DNA of 64,000 bases from Gaiellasilicea sp963745775 (GCA_963745775.1 CAVUYY010000012.1:248001-312000), one strand, 5' to 3'. Counted from the first letter of the stretch, positions 34,660 through 42,596 are shown. Translations and numbers: made by a program. The notes: a model not told the origin generated them from the sequence alone.

Positions 34660-34828
34660 AGATCTCAACGTACAACGACTGAACTGCCGGGCTCAACCGC
34701 CACGTTCCGGAGTTCCCGCACACAGCGCACATCCGCGGCTGGCGGGGCGGATCGTCGGGCCGCTCGTGCTCGAGGAGCGGAATCTCGTGGCCGCAGTCGA
34801 GCTTCCAGGTTGGCGCGGGCTGAGACAC
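34660..34828 (-). pseudogene. Possible truncated zinc-ribbon ORF
   Basis: From an ATG at 34828 the frame reads about 55 residues with a DCGH...MCAVCG pattern, as in small zinc-ribbon proteins, then runs into the structured element and antisense tRNA without a sensible end. It may be a small gene cut by the element. Weak evidence; no family recognised. Confidence 0.25.
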
Positions 34829-34850
34829 CTCCTGCAGCTATCGGTGAGTG

Positions 34851-34949
34851 GGGCGCGCCCGGAGGAGTGCGGCTCTCCCCGCTAACGATCGGTCTGACCA
34901 CGAGCCCCCTGGGGTGGGGACTCGGGCGGCACGGTCGCTGGGCGCGCCC
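34851..34949 (+). repeat. Island structured element, copy 2 (forward)
   Basis: Outer stem GGGCGCGCCC at both ends. Inner hairpin GGAG...CTCTCC; third stem CGATCG...CGGTCG; apical stem CGAG.CCCC...GGGG.CTCG. Nearly identical to copy 36703 in the left half, but with a different apical stem. It lies upstream of the trypsin-like gene. Confidence 0.7.
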
Positions 34950-35011
34950 GCCTAGTAGTTCGACAAGCACCCTGAGTCCCTTTAGAAGCGGTCACCTTGG
35001 CGGATAGGAAC

Positions 35012-35106
35012 GGTCGCGCGCCGCCGCATCGACCGGGTTCAGGGGAGGACAATCCCCGATCAGGATTGCGTTGAGAAGCGCCGCTACTCCTCAGGGGCGC
35101 GCGACC
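35012..35106 (-). repeat. Island structured element, copy 3 (inverted)
   Basis: Outer stem GGTCGCGCGCC/GGCGCGCGACC. Read on the minus strand it follows the same plan as the forward copies: GCGCGCCCC, a GAGGAGT.GCGGC..CTTCTC hairpin, AACGCAATC, then a GATCGGG...CCCGGTC stem. It sits 130 bases before the protease start. Confidence 0.55.
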
Positions 35107-35234
35107 ATCTCTACAACTGCTCCATTCAGGCGCCTTTCGAAACAACAGTGGAACAGCCTTGTGCTCCCTAGGTTTGCCGGTGTTGTGGACGGAGAAAGCG
35201 TCCCTGTCCATTTCCGTGATCTAGGGGGTCGAAC

Positions 35235-36131
35235 GTGAAGAAGATTGTTGCTTTGCTGGTGGTACTCCTGTCAGTGACGGTGGCTGGTGTGGCCGCATCG
35301 CCGGCGAATGCGGTGAAGTTCGGTGAGCCGGACTCGGAGAATGTGTATCCGTGGGTTGGGCTGATGGTTGCGGTCGACGAGGACGGGGATCCGCTCTGGC
35401 GCTGCACCGGCTCCCTGCTCAGCGACAGCCTCTTTCTGACGGCGGGACACTGCGTGAGCGATCCGACCGTGGAAGGCGGCGATCCGGTCGCCTCAGTCCG
35501 AATCTGGTTCACCGTGGGCGATGAGATCATCGTCACCGACCCGGAGTACCTCGCGAACCTCGCCGCCGAAGCAGAGGATCTCTGCGCGGGTGTCGAGGGC
35601 TACCCGTGCGGCGGTTACTCCGCTGTCGGAACCCCGGAGGCACTCTCCGGCTGGACGGGACTGTTGACGGTTCCGCAGACCTATGACCTCGGCCTCGTTC
35701 ACATCACCCAGTGGGTTACCGGTGAATATCACCCGACCAGTTACGGCCAGGTCGCACCGCTTGGTTACCTGGACACGCTTGCCGCGAACACGGCGAAGGG
35801 CCAGGGCAACATCGAGTTCACCGTGGTCGGCTACGGGCTCCAGTCGGTTAAGCCGGTCGAGTCCGCACTGAAGCAGCGGATGGTCGGCACGGTGAGCTTC
35901 GTCAACCTGAAGAGCGCCCTCGCAGGCGGCTGGAACCTGCACTACTCGAACAATCCCGGCCAGGGCCACGGCGGTTCCGGTGGCACCTGCTTCGGCGACT
36001 CGGGTGGCCCAGTGATCAGCGCCGACGGCTACATCGTTGCCGTCAACTCGTTCGTGCTCAACAACAACTGCAACGGTGCCGGCTTCGGCTATCGCGTCGA
36101 CACACAACTCGCTCAGGACTTCATCTTCTAG
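35235..36131 (+). CDS. Secreted trypsin-like serine protease (S1 family)
   Basis: A 298-residue chymotrypsin-fold protease. N-terminal signal peptide KKIVALLVVLLSVTVAGVAASPANA. Catalytic His in LTAGHCV, Asp in YDLGLVHI, Ser in CFGDSGGPVI, with paired Cys at the usual places. There is no long propeptide; mature N-terminus KFGEPDSENVYPWV. GTG start. Codon use is visibly less GC-rich at third positions than in the housekeeping genes, suggesting transfer. Preceded by structured elements and followed by a strong terminator, so it is a single-gene unit. Confidence 0.92.
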   Translation: MKKIVALLVVLLSVTVAGVAASPANAVKFGEPDSENVYPWVGLMVAVDEDGDPLWRCTGSLLSDSLFLTAGHCVSDPTVEGGDPVASVRIWFTVGDEIIVTDPEYLANLAAEAEDLCAGVEGYPCGGYSAVGTPEALSGWTGLLTVPQTYDLGLVHITQWVTGEYHPTSYGQVAPLGYLDTLAANTAKGQGNIEFTVVGYGLQSVKPVESALKQRMVGTVSFVNLKSALAGGWNLHYSNNPGQGHGGSGGTCFGDSGGPVISADGYIVAVNSFVLNNNCNGAGFGYRVDTQLAQDFIF

Positions 36132-36147
36132 TCGCTTCCGCAAGTCC

Positions 36148-36176
36148 GGGGAGCGGCACGTTTCGTGCCGCTCCCC
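36148..36176 (+). terminator. Intrinsic terminator of the serine protease
   Basis: Perfect 13-bp stem GGGGAGCGGCACG/CGTGCCGCTCCCC around TTT, followed by TCCCTT, 17 bases after the stop. Confidence 0.85.
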
Positions 36177-36416
36177 TCCCTTCGCGGCAAGAGAGCTCCA
36201 GCTCCGTCGGGATCGTGGTCGGGATCGTCTTCGCGCGCAAGGGAATCGCTGGATCTGGGAGCGCGGTGGCTACGGCTCGCACGAAGAGCTCCGGGCGAAG
36301 GAACGCACGTGGGCTGGGCCTACTTCTGGGTCGCACTCAAAATCTTCGTCGTCGCCTTCCTGATCAGCATGACCAGCTGAGAGTCAGACGCTTGTCCGAG
36401 GTCTAGTTCAAGGATT

Positions 36417-36509
36417 GGGCGCGCCCCGAGGAGACTTGCTGATCTCCGCAGACGATCGTCGACCACGAGCGGGGGGTGCTCGTGGATGCACGGTCGCTGA
36501 GGCGCGCCC
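36417..36509 (+). repeat. Island structured element, copy 4 (forward)
   Basis: Outer stem GGGCGCGCC/GGCGCGCCC. Hairpin GGAGA..TCTCC, stem CGATCG...CGGTCG, apical stem CCACGAGC/GCTCGTGG. The hairpin loops differ fully from the other copies, yet each stem is kept, which is evidence of selection on structure. Confidence 0.7.
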
Positions 36510-36589
36510 GCAGGAGTATCTCGCGAAGGCGCTAAGGGCGCGGCACACTCGAGCGCGCGGGATCAGGATGTAAGCATTGTCGGTTCGTC

Positions 36590-36692
36590 CGCAAGTCTCG
36601 GCGGCCGTCGCATCGACGAGGTCAGAGGACGGCGTCCATGTGGCTCGCGGCGGGTCGCTTCTGGGGAGCGCCGTCCTCTTATTTCCCTTGCG
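36590..36692 (-). repeat. Island structured element, copy 5 (inverted, diverged)
   Basis: Outer pairing CGCAAG/CTTGCG, then GCCGTCGCATCGAC, shared with copy 3 (GCCGCCGCATCGAC), and an 11-bp perfect inner stem AGAGGACGGCG/CGCCGTCCTCT at 36623-36679. Assigned to the family on the shared block and position; the least certain copy after copy 1. Confidence 0.4.
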
Positions 36693-36702
36693 ACCAGAAA
36701 GT

Positions 36703-36801
36703 GGGCGCGCCCGGAGGAGTGCGGCTCTCCCCGCCAACGATCGGTCTGACCACAAACACTCCGAGGGGCTGGGTACTCGGGCGGCACGGTCGCTGGCGCC
36801 C
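36703..36801 (+). repeat. Island structured element, copy 6 (forward)
   Basis: GGGCGCGCCC at the left pairs with a shorter GGCGCCC at the right. Left half almost identical to copy 2; the apical region is changed to CCGAG...CTCGG, with pairing kept. Located 140 bases before the metalloprotease start. Confidence 0.65.
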
Positions 36802-36939
36802 GAGTACTGGTAGCACCTGCAGCCCTCCCGTGCTCGCCGGCGACATTTCTCCTCCGGTTCAGCGCGGATTCGCTTGCGCAGTACCGCAATGAGGAATAGC
36901 TTCCCGCCGTCAGCACGTTCCGAAATTGAGGAGAGTTCG

Positions 36940-37905
36940 ATGAGTGTTCTCGTAGGGCGCAGGCCGGTTTTTGTATCGATTGTGGCTTTTGCGGCGCTGA
37001 CCGCCCTTGTTGTCATTTCAGTGGCGCCTGCGGGAGCTGCGGGCAGTTCGAGCGCGGTAACTTTGTGCAACCCGTTGGCGCCAGCCGGGACGGATCTCTT
37101 CGACAGTCTTGCCCGCCTCGCTCCCGTGAGTGCGGCCCGCGGTAGCGAGGAGCTTCGTGAACCGAATCTCGGGCAGTCAGCGGCGGAGGCCCCGCGCAGC
37201 AACAAGGGCAAGCCCAGCACCGGCATCACGGTGCCCACATACGTTCATGTGATCACTCCTGATGGGGTCACCGGGAATGTGCCCGATCACAAGATCAGAG
37301 ACCAGATCAACGTACTCGACCTGACCTACGGCGGCTTCTATGGAGGCTACGCCACCGGCTTCGATTTTGAACTCGTCGAGATAACCCGGACCGTCAACGA
37401 AGCCTGGTACAACACCGGGCCTTCCACCGCCGCCGAGCAGGAGATGAAGCAAGCCCTGCGGACGGGCGGCGACGACGCTCTCAACCTGTATCTAACCACG
37501 GCCGGCCCCTACCTTGGCTGGGCCTACAGCCCAGCGATTCTCGACTCGACCCAGGCGTACTTGGACGGGGTTGTGATCGACTGGGAAACGCTCCCGAAGG
37601 TGTCCGCGACCTACGCGAACCGCTACGACCGTGGCTACACAGCGACTCATGAGGCCGGGCACTGGCTCAATCTCAACCACACCTTCGACGGGTCCTGCGG
37701 CGCTTTAGGGGATGGCGTGGATGACACCCCGGCAGAGCGCACATCCACCTCTGGCTGCCCCGTCGGCAAGGACACCTGCCTTGGACAACCCGGACTCGAC
37801 CCGATTCACAATTACATGGACTACTCCTACGACGCCTGCTACACCGAGTTCACAGCGGGCCAAGGCACCCGCATGTTCGACGCCTGGATGTACTGGCGCG
37901 CATAA
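36940..37905 (+). CDS. Secreted M43-type zinc metalloprotease (pappalysin-like)
   Basis: A 321-residue protein with a signal helix (FVSIVAFAALTALVVISVAPAGAAG) and a propeptide-like region. The metzincin zinc site is HEAGHWLNLNH, the Met-turn is NYMDYS, and DDTPAE plus paired Cys (GCP..KDTC, YDACY) are typical of M43B cytophagalysin/pappalysin enzymes. ATG chosen because GAGGAGAG lies five bases before it. Like the serine protease it is a single-gene unit bounded by structured elements and a terminator. Lower third-position GC than neighbours outside the island. Confidence 0.92.
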   Translation: MSVLVGRRPVFVSIVAFAALTALVVISVAPAGAAGSSSAVTLCNPLAPAGTDLFDSLARLAPVSAARGSEELREPNLGQSAAEAPRSNKGKPSTGITVPTYVHVITPDGVTGNVPDHKIRDQINVLDLTYGGFYGGYATGFDFELVEITRTVNEAWYNTGPSTAAEQEMKQALRTGGDDALNLYLTTAGPYLGWAYSPAILDSTQAYLDGVVIDWETLPKVSATYANRYDRGYTATHEAGHWLNLNHTFDGSCGALGDGVDDTPAERTSTSGCPVGKDTCLGQPGLDPIHNYMDYSYDACYTEFTAGQGTRMFDAWMYWRA

Positions 37906-37910
37906 CCACT

Positions 37911-37949
37911 CGTCGGTTGGGCCGCCTGATTTCGGCGGCCCAACCGACG
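37911..37949 (+). terminator. Intrinsic terminator between convergent genes
   Basis: A 16-bp perfect stem CGTCGGTTGGGCCGCC/GGCGGCCCAACCGACG around a seven-base loop, six bases after the metalloprotease stop and before the convergent secreted-protein gene. Confidence 0.85.
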
Positions 37950-37990
37950 ACCGACACGGCTAGCCGCTGCGCAGCTGCGGCATCAAGCAA

Positions 37991-38509
37991 CTACTGCTGT
38001 GCCTGGGCGAGCTTGGAGACACACTTGCCGAAGGCGTTCGCCTTCGTCTCGCCCGTGCCGTACTTCGACTTGAAGGCGGCGGGATCGAGCGTCCGCTCGG
38101 CTTTGCACTGCTTCGCGGCGGTCACTGTTGCCTTTACTTCCTTGCTGGAGCTGGTGGCCGCCTTTGCTTTCACACACCGGCTGAGCGCGTTGGCGCCCTG
38201 CTTGCCGGTGCCATAGAACTGCGCGAACGTCTTGCCACCGTGGGCGGCGGCAAAGCCGGCGTCTGCGAGTTCCGCCCTGCAAGCGGTCTCAGCCTCATGC
38301 CGATTCTGGTGCTCCGCCCGCGTCCACTGCGAAACGCACTTACCGAAGGTCGAGTAGGTCGACGCGAACGTCGCGCCCATGCTCGTCTTCAAAGCAGTAC
38401 ACGCACGAGCAGCGTTTGCCTTGTCCGCTGAGTTCGCAGTATCAGCAAACGCTGCGACAGGCAGAACCGCGGCAACGACGACGGCCACGATGAATGTCTT
38501 CAACTTCAT
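37991..38509 (-). CDS. Secreted Cys-repeat hypothetical protein
   Basis: A 172-residue protein with a signal peptide (LKTFIVAVVVAAVLPVAAFADT). The mature part has three repeats of about 45 residues, each with an F-x3-Y...F/Y-G-T..A-x-x-K/R-CVS/K core (FASTYSTFGKCVSQW, FAQFYGTGKQGANALSRCVKA, FKSKYGTGETKANAFGKCVSK) and paired Cys. No known function. It is similar in style to small secreted proteins of soil actinobacteria. An ATG start with GGAA spacing is visible upstream. Confidence 0.8.
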   Translation of the reverse strand: MKLKTFIVAVVVAAVLPVAAFADTANSADKANAARACTALKTSMGATFASTYSTFGKCVSQWTRAEHQNRHEAETACRAELADAGFAAAHGGKTFAQFYGTGKQGANALSRCVKAKAATSSSKEVKATVTAAKQCKAERTLDPAAFKSKYGTGETKANAFGKCVSKLAQAQQ

Positions 38510-38745
38510 AATCGGATTCCTTCCTAGTGTTTGGCGTCACTAGCAAGACGCTGCGCGCACACAAATCTCACGCGGGCACGATGTAAGGAAATTACGCAAA
38601 GTGCAGGCAACGAGCACGACCGGACGCCGCTACCTCCTACGGATAGGGACGGCGAAACCTAGGACGAGGAGCGACCGCGATGCACCTGCACGCTGCGCCG
38701 CAAGTAGATCGTCACCCGTTGACCTTGGCGAACATCCCCGGACGA

Positions 38746-39222
38746 TCAGCGCGTCAGCGACTCGCGGCCGGCCGCGACCCGGAACGGCTCGAGCTCCTCA
38801 CGCTGTCGCGTGGCGCGTTCTATCAGGCCGCCGAAGTCGACATCGACAAGCCGATCCCCGACCTGCGCGACGTCGCGGAGGTTCGCCCATAGGAGCTGCT
38901 TCCCGTCAAGTCCGAGGGCGAGCGACTCGAGTTCGACGAAACGGCTCAGCGGCGAGTAGCCGCGCAGCTGCCCGTTCGGCTTCAGCCGCCCGACGCGCTC
39001 CGCAACGAGCGCGAGCGGCCGCTTGATCCGACTCAGCGGGATCCCGAGGCGCTGCATGACAGTCTCGAGCACCTCGACGTCCTCGGTCACCTCACGCGCA
39101 AGTCGCTCCAGGAACGCGCCGAGCTCGCTGCCCGTGTTCTCCGCCGCCGCCCGCCGTGCAAGCTCCCTCCCTGCGACTCCGAGAGCGAGCTGATCGTTGA
39201 GGTAGATCCCGAGCAGCCTCAT
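38746..39222 (-). CDS. Conserved hypothetical helical protein
   Basis: A 158-residue helical protein from MRLLGIYLNDQLALGVAGRELARRAA, with RIKRPLALVAERVGRLKPNGQLRGYSPLSRFVELE in the middle. I recall this pattern from many uncharacterised actinobacterial proteins but cannot name a function. The start is set at the Met where the conserved part begins. A short separate frame upstream (from 39346) encodes a membrane helix and may be a second small gene or a broken N-terminus. Confidence 0.65.
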   Translation of the reverse strand: MRLLGIYLNDQLALGVAGRELARRAAAENTGSELGAFLERLAREVTEDVEVLETVMQRLGIPLSRIKRPLALVAERVGRLKPNGQLRGYSPLSRFVELESLALGLDGKQLLWANLRDVAQVGDRLVDVDFGGLIERATRQREELEPFRVAAGRESLTR

Positions 39223-39385
39223 CCATCCGGTCTCGCCCTCGACACCCCCGCTCAAACGTCGGCGCGGCGGCCGGTGCCAGCCCCAAAGCAGTAATGACCG
39301 TTCCCAAGATCGAAGCAACTCCGCCGATAAGAGCCAACCGCCTCATGTGACGACCCTGGAACCGATGTCCGAGGCGTCAACCCGG

Positions 39386-39598
39386 CTAGCGCCGGAGGAA
39401 GATGTTCAGCACGATCGTCCCGACGATCGAAGCAACGACCATTAGCCCGACCGGCACGTAGACGGTCATGTTCTCCGATCGCCAGGTGAGCGTCGCCGGG
39501 AGCCGATCAACGCCCAGTTTTGAGAGGGCAAGTGCGCCGACACCGAGGATGGCGAAAACGAGAGCAGCACCCAGCAAGACTCGACCGGCGGTTTCCAT
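39386..39598 (-). CDS. DUF2905 small membrane protein
   Basis: A 70-residue two-helix protein, METAGRVLLGAALVFAILGVGALALSKLG then RLPATLTWRSENMTVYVPVGLMVVASIV. The R-L-P-x-x-x-x-x-R-x-x-N-x-T-x-Y-x-P pattern between the helices is diagnostic of DUF2905. Function unknown. Confidence 0.85.
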   Translation of the reverse strand: METAGRVLLGAALVFAILGVGALALSKLGVDRLPATLTWRSENMTVYVPVGLMVVASIVGTIVLNIFLRR

Positions 39599-39817
39599 AC
39601 TGCGAGGACTACCCGGCCAGGTCGCTGGAGAATCGCAGGTCAGGGCTTTCGGCGAGGCGGGCGCTTCTTGAACTGGGCGTACCTGCCTTGTACCAATCAG
39701 CAGTAATCGAGCCAGGCGAGGCGCGGCCGGAGAGCGTCGCGATGACTCCGGCCGGGCGAGGCCCAAGAACGGCTCGACGACCTCAACGCCGTTTCAAGAC
39801 GAGGGACCCTGCCACAG

Positions 39818-39876
39818 GTCCAGGCGGGCCCAAATCGACCCGCTTGCCTAGTGGCTCCTGGCTTAGGCAGGCGGGA
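39818..39876 (+). repeat. tRNA 3'-end copy with hairpin: right boundary of island
   Basis: GTCCAGGCGGGCCCAAA is identical to 34382-34398 (T-arm and acceptor end of the tRNA). The following hairpin is a covarying copy of the one after the tRNA, and weak similarity goes on for another 30 bases. This is the pattern of attR for an element inserted into the tRNA. Confidence 0.75.
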
Positions 39877-39929
39877 CAGCTATGTCAGAAATACGCCTCG
39901 GGAAGCTCCGTTGGTGCCCTGAGTGCCCC

Positions 39930-40022
39930 TCAGAAGATGTAGAGGACTGCGAGAATTACGAGCGCAACGACGACAAAGGCGCAAAACCCAGTCGCGACAA
40001 GCGCGGGTAGTCCGTTTGTCAT
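39930..40022 (-). CDS. Possible 30-residue single-helix micro-protein
   Basis: The ATG frame encodes MTNGLPALVATGFCAFVVVALVILAVLYIF: a short polar start and one clean membrane helix. The only ribosome-site candidate (GAGG) touches the start codon, so translation is uncertain. It lies just outside the right island boundary. Confidence 0.35.
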   Translation of the reverse strand: MTNGLPALVATGFCAFVVVALVILAVLYIF

Positions 40023-40134
40023 CCTCACACTTATTGGTTTTTGTCAGGCGGCGGAGCTTGCCTGTGATGGCGGCGAATAGACGCTGGCTTCCTTCATGTG
40101 GAGCGGTTGTTGCTGGCTTGGCTCCACGCGATTG

Positions 40135-40515
40135 CTAGCGCTTGGCGGCAGCCGGCTTGCGCGCTGGTGCGCTCCGCCGTCGCGTCGCGGTCTTTTTCCG
40201 CGTAGTCGCGGGACGAGACTGCGTGCTTGCATCCGGACTGGACGAGCGTTCCGTCGTCTGGCGGACGAGGCCGATCAACTCCTCAGGCAACTCGGCCGCA
40301 CGCGTCTTGGCGTCGTCAATTGCGTCCTTCGCCTGACGTGAGAACGACTCGCTCCTGATCAGCGCGTAGAGCGCGGCTCCCGAAGCGGGGAGAAGCAACC
40401 AACGCGTGGTCGACCCGGCGCGCCGGTGATTTTTTCCCTGTGCCGCGTCTGCCACGTCGGATAGGCGCTCCGCGTAGTCGATCACATGAGCCGAGAACTT
40501 GTGGACCCCGTTCAT
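40135..40515 (-). CDS. Hypothetical membrane-associated protein with basic Ala/Lys/Arg tail
   Basis: A 126-residue protein with a short hydrophobic stretch (RWLLLPASGAALYALI), an amphipathic helix (SFSRQAKDAIDDAKTRAAELPEEL) and a C-terminal tail rich in Lys, Arg, Ala and Pro, like histone-like or YtxH-type proteins. Nucleic-acid or membrane tethering is possible. No family assigned. Confidence 0.6.
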   Translation of the reverse strand: MNGVHKFSAHVIDYAERLSDVADAAQGKNHRRAGSTTRWLLLPASGAALYALIRSESFSRQAKDAIDDAKTRAAELPEELIGLVRQTTERSSSPDASTQSRPATTRKKTATRRRSAPARKPAAAKR

Positions 40516-40596
40516 CGTTACGACCTCCTGTTTGTCACAGAAACCTCTGGTTCGTCTCCGTGGGGGTTAACGACCAAACGTCGGAACACGTTACGG

Positions 40597-40655
40597 GTGG
40601 GCGGTCGGTTTATTGGAGCGGCTGCGTGCTTGGGGGCTTGGACTTTCAAGCGCGC
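40597..40655 (+). repeat. Direct repeat, copy 1
   Basis: GTGGGCGGTCGG...GCGGCTGC...CTTGGGGGCTTGGAC TTTCAAGCGCGC; imperfect match to 40899-40955, about 300 bases apart, flanking the transporter remnant. Possibly ends of a small decayed insertion. Confidence 0.45.
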
Positions 40656-40682
40656 TGTACGCGGCCAGGTAGCGAGAAGGGT

Positions 40683-40865
40683 GAACCCGTCCTTCGATCT
40701 CTCGAGTGCGTGATCGGCCCGCGCTGGGTCGTTACCGCTCATCGAGGGAAGATCGAAGTGCTCGAAGAGTTCCGCGAGCGTGCTGAAGGAGGAAGTCGTG
40801 TTGCTGAACTCGACTCACCTTTGTCTGTCGCCTGCGCAGCGACCGAAGTGTTTACGGATTCTTGA
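40683..40865 (+). pseudogene. CorA-like magnesium transporter fragment
   Basis: The frame reads LECVIGPRWVVTAHRGKIEVLEEFRERAEGGSRVAELDSPLSV. This matches the cytoplasmic strand-helix segment of CorA-family proteins (V-T-x-H-x-x-x-x-x-V-L-E-E-F...LDSP). It ends at a TGA without the membrane helices or GMN motif. A decayed fragment between two repeat copies. Confidence 0.45.
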
Positions 40866-40898
40866 GGATTTAGGGCGGCCGGACGCGGCCACAAGAAT

Positions 40899-40955
40899 GT
40901 GGGCGGCCGGTCTGCGGCGGCTGCAGCTTGGGGGCTGACGGCTTTCAAGCGCGGC
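40899..40955 (+). repeat. Direct repeat, copy 2
   Basis: Counterpart of 40597-40655, sharing GTGGGCGG.CGGT, GCGGCTGC, CTTGGGGGCT and CTTTCAAGCGCG, with small gaps. Confidence 0.45.
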
Positions 40956-41112
40956 CTCAAGGGGCGGCCGCCTATCGTGAATCTCTGAGTCGGCGCGCCA
41001 CGGAGAGCTCGCGAGGAGATCGCACAGCTCCCTCAGGTCCTATGTGTCCTCTTCGTGAATCCGATGACGCGCCGAACGAATAGCACCGCCACTTCCCGGG
41101 TATCCGATCGAG

Positions 41113-42204
41113 ATGGCGCTGTCGGGCGGTTCCCGTGAGTCGCCCGTCCACCGGGCGCTGCCGGTTTATCTTGCGTTGCTCTTCGCGATCTTGACCGTCG
41201 TCGCGTTTGTCGTCCTGTTCATGGTGCGCCACGTCCTGCTCGTCTTGTTCGTGAGCATGCTCTTCGCCGCGGCGCTGACGGGGCCGAGCGAGTGGATTCA
41301 CCGGCGCCTTCGCCTACCGCTCGGGCTGGCCGCTGTGGTGATCTACATCGCGAGCTTCGCGCTCATCATCGGCATCGGCTGGATCGTCGTGCCCCCGCTT
41401 CTCGGCCAGGTGGTGGAGTTCGCCGACCGCGCGCCGGAGTACGCCGACCGCTACGAGAGCATCCGTGAGGCGTACGCCGAGCTTCGAACCGACTTTCCTG
41501 CGCTGCCGCCGTTCGAGGCGCAGCTGTCGCGGCTCGGAGACGCGATCCTCGACCGTGCAGGCGAGCGGGCTGCCGCGCTTCCGGGCGACGTCTTCTCGAT
41601 CTTCATCGACCTGCTTGCGGTGTTTTTCGTCTCGCTGCTGCTCCTCACAAACCGGTTGCGGATCCGTAACTTCGTCCTGTCGTTGACGTCCCCCGATCAT
41701 CGGCGTCGCACCGGCTTCGTGCTCGACCGGACCTGGCTGCGGATCGGCGGATACCTTCGGGCGAAAGTGATCGTGATGGCGATCGTCGGCGCGCTCACAT
41801 ACGTCTCGTTGATCGTGATCGGAGTGCCCTTCGCGATCCCGCTCTCCGTGATCGTGGCCTTCGGAGAGTTGATCCCGCTCGTCGGCAGCTGGCTCGCGCG
41901 CATCCCACTCCTCGCGATCGCGGCACTCGACAGCCCGCGAACCTTCCTGCTGACGTTTCTCACGTCGATCTTGATCCAGAACCTGCAGGGGTACGTGATC
42001 TCCCCGATCATCGAGGGCGATCAACTCGATATCCACCCTCTGCTCGTGTTCGTCGCTGTCCTCGTTGGCGCCTCGCTCGGCGGCGCCATCGGAGCGTTCG
42101 TCGCGGTGCCTGCCGCGGCGATCGTCGACCTTGTCGTGCGCGAGGTCGTAGTCCCGTGGCGCCGTGCTCAGCTCAGACGCTCCGCTCCTGCCGCCCCGCC
42201 CTAG
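41113..42204 (+). CDS. AI-2E family transporter
   Basis: A 363-residue membrane protein of the autoinducer-2 exporter/Na+-H+ antiporter superfamily. It has an N-terminal helix pair, a long soluble middle (FADRAPEYADRYESIREAYAEL), then five helices including VIVAFGELIPLVGSWLARIPLL and ILIQNLQGYVISPIIEGDQLDIHPLLVF, the family's conserved P-I-x-x-x-x-x-x-x-x-P and H-P blocks. The transported ligand is unknown; the family name does not imply AI-2 signalling here. Confidence 0.88.
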   Translation: MALSGGSRESPVHRALPVYLALLFAILTVVAFVVLFMVRHVLLVLFVSMLFAAALTGPSEWIHRRLRLPLGLAAVVIYIASFALIIGIGWIVVPPLLGQVVEFADRAPEYADRYESIREAYAELRTDFPALPPFEAQLSRLGDAILDRAGERAAALPGDVFSIFIDLLAVFFVSLLLLTNRLRIRNFVLSLTSPDHRRRTGFVLDRTWLRIGGYLRAKVIVMAIVGALTYVSLIVIGVPFAIPLSVIVAFGELIPLVGSWLARIPLLAIAALDSPRTFLLTFLTSILIQNLQGYVISPIIEGDQLDIHPLLVFVAVLVGASLGGAIGAFVAVPAAAIVDLVVREVVVPWRRAQLRRSAPAAPP

Positions 42205-42596
42205 ACGGCCGAACCGTGACCGGCGGGATTCCGAGGCTGTCGAGACCAACCTCTGTGGTTGCGGAGGTCACCCTCGCTGGGCGAGCGTCCGGGATGTCCC
42301 TGAGCAGTTAGCTAGTGGACGGCGATCGTGAGCCACGATACGGGCTCGGTTTCACAGGGTGCTCATCTCCCGTTCATCGATCGCTGAAGGGCCGATTGCG
42401 TGAAGTGACCGGGTGAACCACCCGTTGGGTGATGGGTCAACCACCCATCGTGGGCGATGGTGTCCCTAGCGGCTTACGAGATTCACGGGACTCCTGCGGT
42501 GGCCCCGGATCTCATCGGAGAACGAGGCGGGGCTCCTGCGGTGGCCCCGCGTCCTCCATCTTCTAACCCCTTGACCGACCCAAGGAGAACGACGTC
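42205..42596. repeat. Leader region with tandem short repeats
   Basis: The stretch 42411-42470 holds overlapping hairpins made of ACCACCC and GGGTGATGGGT units (GATGGGT/ACCCATC). At 42487-42512 and 42529-42554 the block CTCCTGCGGTGGCCCCG appears twice, 42 bases apart. These precede a small membrane protein gene and could be a structured leader or protein-binding sites. No gene is seen in the gap. Confidence 0.45.

Larger units (their letters stand above)
40516..41112. other. Degenerate intergenic stretch with a duplication and a gene remnant
   Basis: About 600 bases with no intact gene. It holds a transporter fragment (40683-40865) and two similar segments of about 58 bases starting at 40597 and 40899. 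The remainder before the AI-2E-type gene shows nothing recognisable. Confidence 0.45.

Noticed and set aside
34851..34949. c-di-AMP (ydaO) riboswitch upstream of secreted enzymes
   Set aside because: The context would fit, but the conserved ydaO core sequences are absent and inverted copies argue against a simple cis leader.
34851..36801. Integron attC sites as an explanation for the island elements
   Set aside because: No RYYYAAC/GTTRRRY ends, no integron integrase, and copies occur in both orientations.
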